Source: Thermoplasmata archaeon
GTDB lineage: Archaea; Thermoplasmatota; DTKX01; GCA-020343715
DNA length: 18,029 bases
Reading direction: 5' to 3'
Assembly (NCBI GenBank): GCA_020343715.1
Contig: CP070808.1
Location: forward strand, 1,695,019-1,713,047
The position numbers were made by a program, and so were the translations under genes. This document shows, piece after piece, positions 1 to 6,844 of the stretch; within the stretch, counting starts at the first letter, position 1; the number at the start of each line of letters is the position of its first letter. The notes beneath the pieces were generated by a model, which saw only the letters and a program-made list of their open reading frames with translations, did not search any database and was not told where the DNA came from.

Positions 1-2877
1 CACCGCCATGGTGTCTGTCGCCAGCTCGTCGCCCTGCTTGGCGGTGACGACCACCTGCTCGGTGTCCGCCGGGGCGAGGGCCCCCTCGGGGTAGAGGAAG
101 TTGAGGCGGGTGCCGTCGACGGTGCAGTAGACCGAGGATACGGTGATGGTCAGCTTGTTGTAGTCCTCCACGTTGTAGAGGTAGGGCTTGATGTCCACCG
201 TCAACGGGACCGTCTCCACGACCATCTGGTCGGGGATGCCCGTGACGACCAGCTTCTCGACCCTTATTATGTCTATGATGACCACTCCCGTCGCCACCGC
301 GCCCTCGGGGTCGACCACGGTCACCACCAGCTTGTCCTGCTCGATGCCCGACTCCTTGGGGTACTCGATGGTGACCACCTTGGAGTCCTCGTCGAAGGTG
401 GCGAACGGGTTGTCCACCGTCATCACCAGCTCCGACTTGGGGTTGTCCACGTCCGAGTAGGACCCGGACAGGTCCATGGAGTAGGGCTCGCCCTCGGTGA
501 CGGTGATCGAGGCGGGCAGGGTCAGGGTGGGCGGGTCGTTCACGTTAACCACCTCCAGGGTCCACCTGTAGGTGGCGGACATCCCGCCGGGGTCGGTGAC
601 GATGAGGTCGATCTGGTACACGCCCACGTCGTCGTTGGTGGGGGTCCACGATATGACCCCCTCGGTGGATATCGTCATGCCATCGGGGACGCTGGCCGCG
701 GAGAAGCTCAGGGGGTCCCCGTCCACGTCCTTGGCGGTCAGCCGGAACTCGAAGGGCTCGTCCTCGTATATCTGGGTGGGAGGGGTCTCCCCGAAGACCG
801 GTGGGTCGTTGACGGGACGGACCTGGATGGTGAATACCTCGGACTCGGCAGCCTGGCCCAGGCCGTCTGAGGCCTTCACCTTGACCTTGACCGAACCGTG
901 CCAGTTGTCGTTGGCCTCCCCGGTCTCTGCGTCGACGCCGATGTAGCGCCCGTCCTCCAACGTCACTGCCACTATGCCCACCTGGTCGACCTGGGTGACC
1001 GTGATCTTCATGTCCTCGAAGGCGGTCACGTCGTCGGAGATGTAGTCCGTGAGGTCGATGAGGTGCAGGTTCTTCGTGTCCTCGTCGATGGCGTAGGTGG
1101 AGGGGATGGGAGAGATGACGGGGGACCTGTCCACAACGATCCTCAAGCCCGACAGCTTGACCTTGCCGTTGGTGCCCGAGACCACGATGAGGGGCACCTT
1201 CAGGTAGCCCTCGTCGTTAGCCTTGTCCTTGTTGGCGGCTATGTAGTTGTTGAGCATCGCGGTGAAGTCCACCGTCTTGGCGGTGTACTCGAAGACTATG
1301 CGAATCTGGTCCACCCTCAGCACACCGGGGGAGGTGCTGGTGAAGTTGATGGCCACGTCGTGGAACTTGTTGCCCCAATTGTCCTGGTGGGAGTAGGCGC
1401 CCTTCAGGTGGGACTCCAGCTCGGTGGCCAGGTTCTTTACGACCACGGTGGTCTCCAGCTCACCACTGTAGGTCCACTCGTCGTCCCCGTCGTCGCCGAT
1501 GTCGATGGCCGGGTCCACGGGCGCGGAGATAATCTTCTCGTAGAAGTAGTAGGCACCGTCCGAGGCGCCCACGATGAGGTCCAGGTCACCGTCGTCGTCC
1601 AGGTCGCCCAGGGTCGGCCGGGCCCACTGGCCCACGTCGATGTCGCCACCGCCGTCGGGGTCGAAGGTCCACTTGGGGTTCGACTTGGTGCCCGTGTTCT
1701 CGTAGTAGGCCACGGTCCCGTTGTAGTTCCCCACGAATATGTCCAGGTCCCCGTCCTCGTCGAAATCGACGATCCACGGGGCGGCTGCATTGTCGGTGTT
1801 GATGTTGGCGAAGAAGTTGGCCGTCGACCAGCTCCACGTGCCCGATGAGTACTTGTTCTCGTAGGAGGAGACGCCCACGTTGGACTCACCGGTGGAGGCG
1901 TACCGGCCGTACGCCAGGTCCATGTCGTCGTCGTCGTCCATATCCCCGAAGTGGGGGGTGGCGTAGTAGCCCTCGTCGATGCCGTAGAAGACCGAAGATT
2001 CGCCGGTGCCGTTGTTCTCCCACGTGGGGCTGGCATTGCTGCCCGTGTTCCAGAACACACGGAGCTGCCCGTTGTATTGGCCGATGACCAGGTCGTTGTC
2101 CCCGTCGTCGTCCAGGTCCACGAGGCGTGGCACGGAGTAGAGGTACGCGTAGTTGTACGAGATGGGGATGTAGGAGGTGTCCAATTGCCACTTCGGGACG
2201 GACTTGTTGCCAACGTTCTCGAACATGTAGATCCAGTTGATGCGACCGCCCTGCCACTGGTAGCCGCCCGTGAGCAGGTCCAGGTCGCCGTCCGAGTCGT
2301 AGTCGATGAGCTGGGGACCGGGCCGCCCGCCGGTGTTGATGGGCACCACGTTGTTGCCCACCTTGTGGGACAGCTTGACCGGGTAGTCCCATCCGGCGTC
2401 GTACTCGATGCCGGTGACCCTCATCTCGGCCGAGGTGATCTTCGCTCCCGCCGGTAGCCTCAGCCTATACGAGTTGTCGAACCCGATGTCCTCGTAGGTC
2501 AGGTCTACGGAGGTGGACCGGTCGGTGAACCTGTCCAAGAACCCCATCGGGGTGTACGCCCTCTCTGCCCACATGTAGACGGGAGAGCCGATGGCACCCA
2601 TGTGGACCTGGAGCCGGTTGGGGTAGTTGTACGTGCCAGCGTCCATGCCGGTCACATAGAAGTACGCCTCGGTGGCGGTGCCGTCCACGGGGACCATGAA
2701 GGACGCGTCAGTGTTCTGGGTCCCGGAGGACAGCGTCAGCGTCACGTCCGAGGACCCACCGGTGAAGGTGGTGATGGTCTCGGCCATGGTCCCCTGGTTC
2801 ACCGTGGAGGAGGCGAGCATAAGAAGGACGACGGCAACTACGAAGAGGGATCTTGCGGCTATGCGGGCGGGTTTCAT
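1..2877 (-). CDS. Secreted FG-GAP/VCBS-repeat protein with cadherin/Ig-like repeats (3' end outside window)
   Basis: An open frame runs without a stop from the ATG at 2877 to the window edge (959 codons seen; the C-terminus is missing). The N-terminus is a Sec-type signal peptide (two basic residues, then a hydrophobic stretch, about residues 1-28). Five FG-GAP/VCBS units with DxDxDGDxD-type calcium-binding loops lie near residues 190, 251, 310, 366 and 422, spaced 56-61 residues, as in beta-propeller blades. After a linker or beta-domain come about four tandem cadherin/Ig-like repeats of roughly 90-95 residues, from about 585, 688, 778 and 870, with DPP and DxDGDPLSFSA-type signatures. Such proteins are normally cell-surface or secreted adhesins, or S-layer-associated proteins; the ligand is unknown. 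It is divergent from the YjbQ gene and shares an AT-rich promoter island with it. The frame was checked at several points and no frameshift was seen. Confidence 0.88.
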   Translation of the reverse strand, partial: MKPARIAARSLFVVAVVLLMLASSTVNQGTMAETITTFTGGSSDVTLTLSSGTQNTDASFMVPVDGTATEAYFYVTGMDAGTYNYPNRLQVHMGAIGSPVYMWAERAYTPMGFLDRFTDRSTSVDLTYEDIGFDNSYRLRLPAGAKITSAEMRVTGIEYDAGWDYPVKLSHKVGNNVVPINTGGRPGPQLIDYDSDGDLDLLTGGYQWQGGRINWIYMFENVGNKSVPKWQLDTSYIPISYNYAYLYSVPRLVDLDDDGDNDLVIGQYNGQLRVFWNTGSNASPTWENNGTGESSVFYGIDEGYYATPHFGDMDDDDDMDLAYGRYASTGESNVGVSSYENKYSSGTWSWSTANFFANINTDNAAAPWIVDFDEDGDLDIFVGNYNGTVAYYENTGTKSNPKWTFDPDGGGDIDVGQWARPTLGDLDDDGDLDLIVGASDGAYYFYEKIISAPVDPAIDIGDDGDDEWTYSGELETTVVVKNLATELESHLKGAYSHQDNWGNKFHDVAINFTSTSPGVLRVDQIRIVFEYTAKTVDFTAMLNNYIAANKDKANDEGYLKVPLIVVSGTNGKVKLSGLRIVVDRSPVISPIPSTYAIDEDTKNLHLIDLTDYISDDVTAFEDMKITVTQVDQVGIVAVTLEDGRYIGVDAETGEANDNWHGSVKVKVKASDGLGQAAESEVFTIQVRPVNDPPVFGETPPTQIYEDEPFEFRLTAKDVDGDPLSFSAASVPDGMTISTEGVISWTPTNDDVGVYQIDLIVTDPGGMSATYRWTLEVVNVNDPPTLTLPASITVTEGEPYSMDLSGSYSDVDNPKSELVMTVDNPFATFDEDSKVVTIEYPKESGIEQDKLVVTVVDPEGAVATGVVIIDIIRVEKLVVTGIPDQMVVETVPLTVDIKPYLYNVEDYNKLTITVSSVYCTVDGTRLNFLYPEGALAPADTEQVVVTAKQGDELATDTMAV

Positions 2878-2929
2878 GTGACGACCCCGGAGAGCCAACG
2901 CCGTGGCTCGGCTCTTCATGAACGGGTCG

Positions 2930-2940
2930 ATATAAATAAT
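2930..2940. promoter_or_regulatory. AT-rich TATA island between divergent genes
   Basis: An 11-bp AT-only island in G+C-rich surroundings reads TATAAATA on the plus strand (2931-2938) and TTTATAT on the minus strand (2930-2936). With the archaeal TATA-to-start distance of about 26 nt, the plus-strand start would lie near 2960 (leader about 60 nt to YjbQ) and the minus-strand start near 2907 (leader about 30 nt to the FG-GAP gene). Serving both directions is an inference. Confidence 0.6.
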
Positions 2941-3022
2941 GAGCGGATTCGTTGCCCCTCCACCGGCGGCCGCCAGGCCAACGTATTTCTGCCCCTGGCG
3001 CCCATGGCGGTGTGGGGTAGAA

Positions 3023-3424
3023 ATGGAGACGTTGTCGGTGAGGACGGGCCGGTCCGCCGAGGTGGTGGACGTGACGGGCATGGTGGAGGGCGTCGTCCGC
3101 TCGTCTGGCGTGACCGAGGGCATCGCCGTCGTGCATACGCCCCACACCACCACCGCCGTCGTGGTCAACGAGCGCGAGGGCGGCCTCACAGGGGACCTGC
3201 TGGAGTGGTCGGCGAAGGTCGCCCCCAAGGGGGCGGGCTACCGTCACGACGGGATGGACGGGAACGCCCACGCCCACCTGCGGGCGATGATGCTTGGGGC
3301 GTCGGCCACTATACCGATCGCGGGAGGACGGCTTGCGCTGGGCACCTGGCAGTCGGTCCTCTTCGTTGAGCTGGACGGTCCGCGGGACCGAAGGCTGAAC
3401 GTGCAGGTGATCGGAGACCGCTAA
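3023..3424 (+). CDS. yjbQ: YjbQ family (UPF0047) protein, secondary thiamine-phosphate synthase type
   Basis: The 133-residue product has the usual YjbQ length and signatures: HTPHTTTAVVVNE at about residues 38-50, a conserved His75, NAHAHLRAMMLGAS at 81-94 and GTWQSVLFVELDGPR at 107-121. Family members are small oligomeric proteins; some have weak thiamine-phosphate synthase activity, and the physiological role is not settled. The ATG at 3023 was chosen over an upstream in-frame ATG at 2939, because the extra 28 residues are low-complexity, unlike the family, and would start within a few bases of the TATA box. The gene ends 9 bp before the convergent cyclophilin gene. Confidence 0.92.
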   Translation: METLSVRTGRSAEVVDVTGMVEGVVRSSGVTEGIAVVHTPHTTTAVVVNEREGGLTGDLLEWSAKVAPKGAGYRHDGMDGNAHAHLRAMMLGASATIPIAGGRLALGTWQSVLFVELDGPRDRRLNVQVIGDR

Positions 3425-3433
3425 GGGTCCTGC

Positions 3434-3895
3434 CTACTGGATGGAGACCGAGAGCAGCTTCGGGGGGTCAACGGGCCGGTCGCCTGCACCCGTGGGGACG
3501 CTGGCGATGGCGTGGACCACCTCCATCCCCTCGGTCACCTTGCCGAAGACGCAGTAGTTGCCGTCGAGGCCGTGGACAGCCGAGTCGCAGATGTAGAACT
3601 GGGACGAGGCGCTGTCCCGGTCGGGACCACGGGCCATTCCCAGGGCGCCCTCCACATGCTTGAGGTCGGGGAGGGTCTCCAGCTTGATCTTGCGGTCGGA
3701 GCCCCCGCGCCCCGTGCCGGTCGGGTCTCCCGTCTGGATGACGAAGCCCTTGATGATCCTGTGGAAGATCATGTTCTTGTAGAAGCCGGAGTTGGCCAGG
3801 TTCACGAAGTTGTCCACCGTGCCGGGGACCCGGTCCCCGAAAAGTTCGGCCGTTATCATGCCCATGTTGGTCTCGATTATCGCCCTTGGTGACAT
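3434..3895 (-). CDS. Cyclophilin-type peptidyl-prolyl cis-trans isomerase
   Basis: The 153-residue single-domain cyclophilin catalyses cis-trans isomerisation of Xaa-Pro bonds during protein folding. It carries the catalytic FHR (44-46), IQTGDPTGTGRGG (53-65, with Gln54), MAR (87-89) and SSQFYI (97-102) motifs, and LDGNYCVFGKV at 110-120. Leu110 occupies the position of the cyclosporin-contacting Trp of human cyclophilin A, which is common in prokaryotic forms. There is no signal peptide, so it is probably cytoplasmic. Its ATG lies one base after the stop codon of the upstream small membrane-protein gene, which suggests co-transcription. Confidence 0.95.
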   Translation of the reverse strand: MSPRAIIETNMGMITAELFGDRVPGTVDNFVNLANSGFYKNMIFHRIIKGFVIQTGDPTGTGRGGSDRKIKLETLPDLKHVEGALGMARGPDRDSASSQFYICDSAVHGLDGNYCVFGKVTEGMEVVHAIASVPTGAGDRPVDPPKLLSVSIQ

Positions 3896-3896
3896 G

Positions 3897-4322
3897 TTAG
3901 AGTCTCACCGTCCCGATGGGCCCATCCTCCGTGGAGAGGATGACCGTCCCTGACGCCTCCTCGGCGTCCAGGGCGTACAGCGTCAGCAGGTCCCCCTCGG
4001 AGACCCGTCCGTTGCCGTCCTGGTCCTCGATCCTGAGCCTGGGCGGGGCCATCACCTCGCTGCCTGACGGGGTCTCGAGGGTCACCTCGACGCCGGTCCA
4101 GCGGGGCTTGGGTTCGCCGTTGGCCACGGCGACCCACACCACCACGTCGGTCAGGTTGCCATCGGTGGCGTTCGCCTCCGAGCCCGACACCATCAGGGTC
4201 ATCCTGAACTCGTCGGGACCCGGCTCGTCCACCTGCAGGTAGGCCAGGATGTAGACCGTCGCCCAGAAGGCGGCGACCAGGACGATCGCCACGATCCACA
4301 CCCTGGACGGTCCTCGGGCCAT
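3897..4322 (-). CDS. Small membrane-anchored extracytoplasmic protein of unknown function
   Basis: The ATG at 4322 gives 141 residues. After a short basic N-terminus there is one hydrophobic helix (about residues 9-29), followed by a beta-rich, acidic domain. The domain contains NxT sequons and an EDQDGNGRVSEGDLL segment that resembles an EF-hand or dockerin-like calcium loop. The overall plan (anchor helix plus a DxDGNGxxSxGD segment near the C-terminus) is reminiscent of archaeal type IV pilin-like proteins, but no clear prepilin cleavage motif is visible, so no function is assigned. A TATA-like TTTATTA lies 24-30 bp before the ATG, so the message is probably leaderless. The frame continues upstream, but that extension runs into the end of the next gene and lacks conserved features. 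Confidence 0.75.
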   Translation of the reverse strand: MARGPSRVWIVAIVLVAAFWATVYILAYLQVDEPGPDEFRMTLMVSGSEANATDGNLTDVVVWVAVANGEPKPRWTGVEVTLETPSGSEVMAPPRLRIEDQDGNGRVSEGDLLTLYALDAEEASGTVILSTEDGPIGTVRL

Positions 4323-4343
4323 CGGCGGGCCAACGGGGTGGCT

Positions 4344-4352
4344 GGTAATAAA
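4344..4352 (-). promoter_or_regulatory. TATA-like box for the small membrane protein/cyclophilin pair
   Basis: On the minus strand the sequence reads TTTATTACC, about 24-30 bp upstream of the ATG at 4322, inside the 47-bp gap after the LutB/LutA-like gene. That spacing would put the transcription start at or next to the start codon, giving a leaderless message. Confidence 0.5.
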
Positions 4353-4369
4353 CGTGCCGGGGCCTGTCC

Positions 4370-6367
4370 CTAATCGCCCTGCAGGACGTGGTCCAGCCAC
4401 CGGACGGTCGTCATTATCTGCACATGGTCCTTGCGCTTCCGGGCGTTGGAGAGGTTGTGGACGCAGCTGGGGCAGTCGGTGAGGCAGTAGTCTGCCTCCA
4501 TCTCGCGGATCTCCTCCATCCTCTGCTTGGCCATGGCCACCGACAGTGCCGGGTAGGTGGCTCGAAGGCCCCCGCCCCCGCCACAGCACTTGCTCTCCTC
4601 GCGGCTCCTGGGCATCTCCTTGAGGGTGGCGCCGGTGGTGGTGATGGCCTTCCGCGGCGCGTCGAAGCCCAGCAGGCCCCTGCCCGACTTCCGGCCCAGG
4701 TCACAGGGGTCGTGGTAGGTCACGATGCCCTCGAACTCCACGGGGAGGTCGGCCTTGGCCACCACCTCGATGAAGGGCATGACCTCTATGCCGGTGCCGT
4801 CCAGGTCATCGGCCAGCACGTGGGCGCAGGTGGGGCACAGGGTGACGACCCGCTTGGCGCCGGCGGCCATGATGGCCTCCCTGTTGTGGTTGATGGGTCC
4901 GTCGTCCCGCTCGCCTCCCAGGAGGTCCACGAGCGCCTGACAGCACCTTTCGTCCACGAAGGCGTACTCCAAGCCGATGCGGTCCAGGATCCTGCGGGCC
5001 GCCGGAATGTCCGAGTCCTCGGTCCTCCGCTCGGCACAACCCACATAGAGGACGGTCTCCGCCTTCCCCGGGGGCTCGGGTAGGTCCTGCAGCTCCTCCC
5101 CGTAGGGGGTCCCGTACTCCTCGACGACGTCCAGGACGACCTTGGCGGGCTCTATCAGCTTGCCCTCCTCGTAGGCTCTCTTCCGGAGGGAGCTGATTAC
5201 CGCCGGTGCGTCCACCGACGCGGGGCACGCAGACTCGCACAGCTCGCACTGGGTGCAGAAGTACAGACCGTGGTCCACGGCCTCCTCAAGACCCTCGGTG
5301 GCCGCCAACATCCCAACACCACGACCGCCCAGGGCGGGGGACTCCCCGTAGTTTAGGGCGATGGTGTCGTACACCGGGCAGTGGAGCAGGCAGTTGCCGC
5401 AGCCGATGCACTTGAACACCTCCAGCATCTCTCCCGTCGCCTCGGACCTGCCGTTGTCCAGCATGATGACCACGACCTCCTCCGGGCCGTGGATGCCCTC
5501 GAACAGCTTCTTCTCGATGTCCGCGGTCTTGGAAGGGCCGCCGATGATGTTGATGTACGAGGTCAGCACCGCCCCCGTGGCGTAGAAGGTCTGTAGACGT
5601 GCCGCGTTGAGGGCCTCGTCAAGGTTCGGATAGACCTTGTCCATGGCGGTCAGGATGATGTGCTTCCAGGGCCTCATGGAGACCTTGGTGATGTCCCCCT
5701 CGTTCTGGATGAGGAGGATCGCCCCCTCCTCGGCGCCTATCGAGTTAGCGCCCGTGAGGCCCACCTTCGCCTTCTCTATGGCGCTCGACAGGTCCTCGAG
5801 GACGAAGTCCGTCAGCTTGCGAGGGTCCGGTTCCAGCTCCCGACCCGCGTACTCCGACAGGATCTTGGCGATGTCGTACCTGTCCAGGTGGGCGGCGGGT
5901 CCCGTCGGATGGGCCCCCGGAAGGTCCGCGATCTGGATGATGCGGTCCCCCAGGTCCGTCTCCACCACCTCGTAGCCCATCTCGGTCATCTCGTGGGTCA
6001 GGTGGATCTCCTTGGACACGTTGGTCTTGCTCTTGACCAGCAATCGCTCGTCGCCCATCTCCTCGACCACCATGTCGAGGGCCTCCTTCGCGTCCACCGC
6101 CATCCTGACGCGGAACCCGGCCTTCTCCATGTTGGTGACGGCCTCCATGATGAGCTTGGGCTTGAGGAGTGTCTCCTCCCTCACCTTTCGGAGACGTTCC
6201 TTACGTGCCTCTATGTCCTTCATCCGATCGTAGTTGGCGGCCTGCTTGGACATGCTGGTGGCGAAGGCCTTCCTGAGGGCATCCCACTTCTTGCGTTCCC
6301 TGGTGGCCCGCTTGACGCGCTCCTCCAGGGCCATCGCCGTCTCATCAACATCCGCACGGACGACCAT
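4370..6367 (-). CDS. Fused LutB/LutA-like iron-sulfur protein (LUD + 2x[4Fe-4S] + 2x CCG)
   Basis: The 665-residue protein combines parts that are usually separate subunits. An N-terminal charged helical region (1-65) leads into a LUD domain (about 70-310; LVKSKTNVSKEIHL at 110-123, TGANSIGAEEGAI at 205-217). Then come two [4Fe-4S] motifs, C320/C323/C326/C330 and C371/C374/C377/C381, and two CCG cysteine-rich domains: C444, C475-C476, C511/C514 and C555, C594-C595, C632/C635. The first two regions match LutB (YkgF); the CCG pair matches LutA (YkgE), GlpC and HdrD. Relatives pass electrons from 2-hydroxyacid (lactate, glycolate) oxidation to quinone or other carriers; the exact substrate cannot be read from the sequence. 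No FAD-containing dehydrogenase partner is adjacent. A GGTGAT purine-rich site lies just before the ATG at 6367. It is cytoplasmic, with no signal peptide or membrane helix. Confidence 0.87.
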   Translation of the reverse strand: MVVRADVDETAMALEERVKRATRERKKWDALRKAFATSMSKQAANYDRMKDIEARKERLRKVREETLLKPKLIMEAVTNMEKAGFRVRMAVDAKEALDMVVEEMGDERLLVKSKTNVSKEIHLTHEMTEMGYEVVETDLGDRIIQIADLPGAHPTGPAAHLDRYDIAKILSEYAGRELEPDPRKLTDFVLEDLSSAIEKAKVGLTGANSIGAEEGAILLIQNEGDITKVSMRPWKHIILTAMDKVYPNLDEALNAARLQTFYATGAVLTSYINIIGGPSKTADIEKKLFEGIHGPEEVVVIMLDNGRSEATGEMLEVFKCIGCGNCLLHCPVYDTIALNYGESPALGGRGVGMLAATEGLEEAVDHGLYFCTQCELCESACPASVDAPAVISSLRKRAYEEGKLIEPAKVVLDVVEEYGTPYGEELQDLPEPPGKAETVLYVGCAERRTEDSDIPAARRILDRIGLEYAFVDERCCQALVDLLGGERDDGPINHNREAIMAAGAKRVVTLCPTCAHVLADDLDGTGIEVMPFIEVVAKADLPVEFEGIVTYHDPCDLGRKSGRGLLGFDAPRKAITTTGATLKEMPRSREESKCCGGGGGLRATYPALSVAMAKQRMEEIREMEADYCLTDCPSCVHNLSNARKRKDHVQIMTTVRWLDHVLQGD

Positions 6368-6840
6368 ACCATCACCCAGGCGCCCCCCGGATGGCGGTAC
6401 GGGTTCTTCTCGGTTTCCCTATGGGTCACACTGGGCCTTCGGGCGAGGACCGCGGGAAAGAGGGACCCTGATGCGACCGCGGACCTCTAAACAGACACCC
6501 CTCGAACCCCCGGAGAGGATGAGGTCGGTCCGGACAGGGTCTATTGCCACAAGCAGCCTGGGGGACTGCGGTAGGAGGTAGGACCGTTCAACTGGCAAGC
6601 GCTCCCATGTAGAGAGCCACATGCCCCCTCCGGACGCTTTTTTTCTGTCGCCCAGGGATATTAAAGGGGTTCTGTATTTCGGTATGTTTTTCGGATTCGC
6701 AATGAAGTGTTATCAAATCTATGGATATGTTATCCTCCCCACCAACGGCGTCCCGCTGGGTTGGGTCAAAAGCCGCACTATTGTAATTTTTTACCATTTC
6801 GGGAGAGCTAACACCCATGTGAGGGACCTGCGTGGTCCCC
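6368..6840. other. Non-coding region with AT-rich core
   Basis: I see no convincing gene in these 473 bp. Small open frames on both strands show no recognisable domain. The stretch from about 6636 to 6800 is clearly AT-richer than its surroundings. It holds a T7 run (6638-6644, plus strand), a TATA-like ATATTAAAG (6658-6666) readable on either strand, and a perfect 5-bp inverted repeat GGATA-TGT-TATCC (6723-6735). It is upstream of the LutB/LutA-like gene (start at 6367) and downstream of the KH-ATPase gene. It may carry a distant promoter and long leader, or a small RNA. No tRNA cloverleaf or C/D-box pair could be identified. Confidence 0.55.
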
Positions 6841-6844
6841 TCAC
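6819..6844 (-). terminator. Hairpin overlapping the stop codon of the KH-ATPase gene
   Basis: GTGAGGGACC and GGTCCCCTCAC form an almost perfect stem (one bulged base) around a 5-nt loop. The TGA stop codon (6841-6843) lies in one arm. No T-run follows directly on the minus strand, so it could be a 3'-end stability or termination element rather than a classic terminator. Confidence 0.4.

Noticed and set aside
898..1848. 316-codon plus-strand open frame, and overlapping minus-strand frames at 1437-2392
   Set aside because: These are shadows of the FG-GAP protein, whose frame continues through the region with repeated DxDxDGDxD motifs.
2939..3022. N-terminal extension of YjbQ from the ATG at 2939
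   Set aside because: It starts within a few bases of the TATA box and adds 28 residues unlike the family; the ATG at 3023 gives the normal length.
6490..6530. tRNA-like T-loop (CTCGAACCCC) near 6503
   Set aside because: The flanking bases do not form a five-base T stem, and no acceptor, anticodon or D-arm pairing could be found on either strand.
6638..6644. T7 run as a terminator
   Set aside because: It is on the plus strand with no plus-strand gene upstream of it, so it cannot terminate the neighbouring minus-strand genes.
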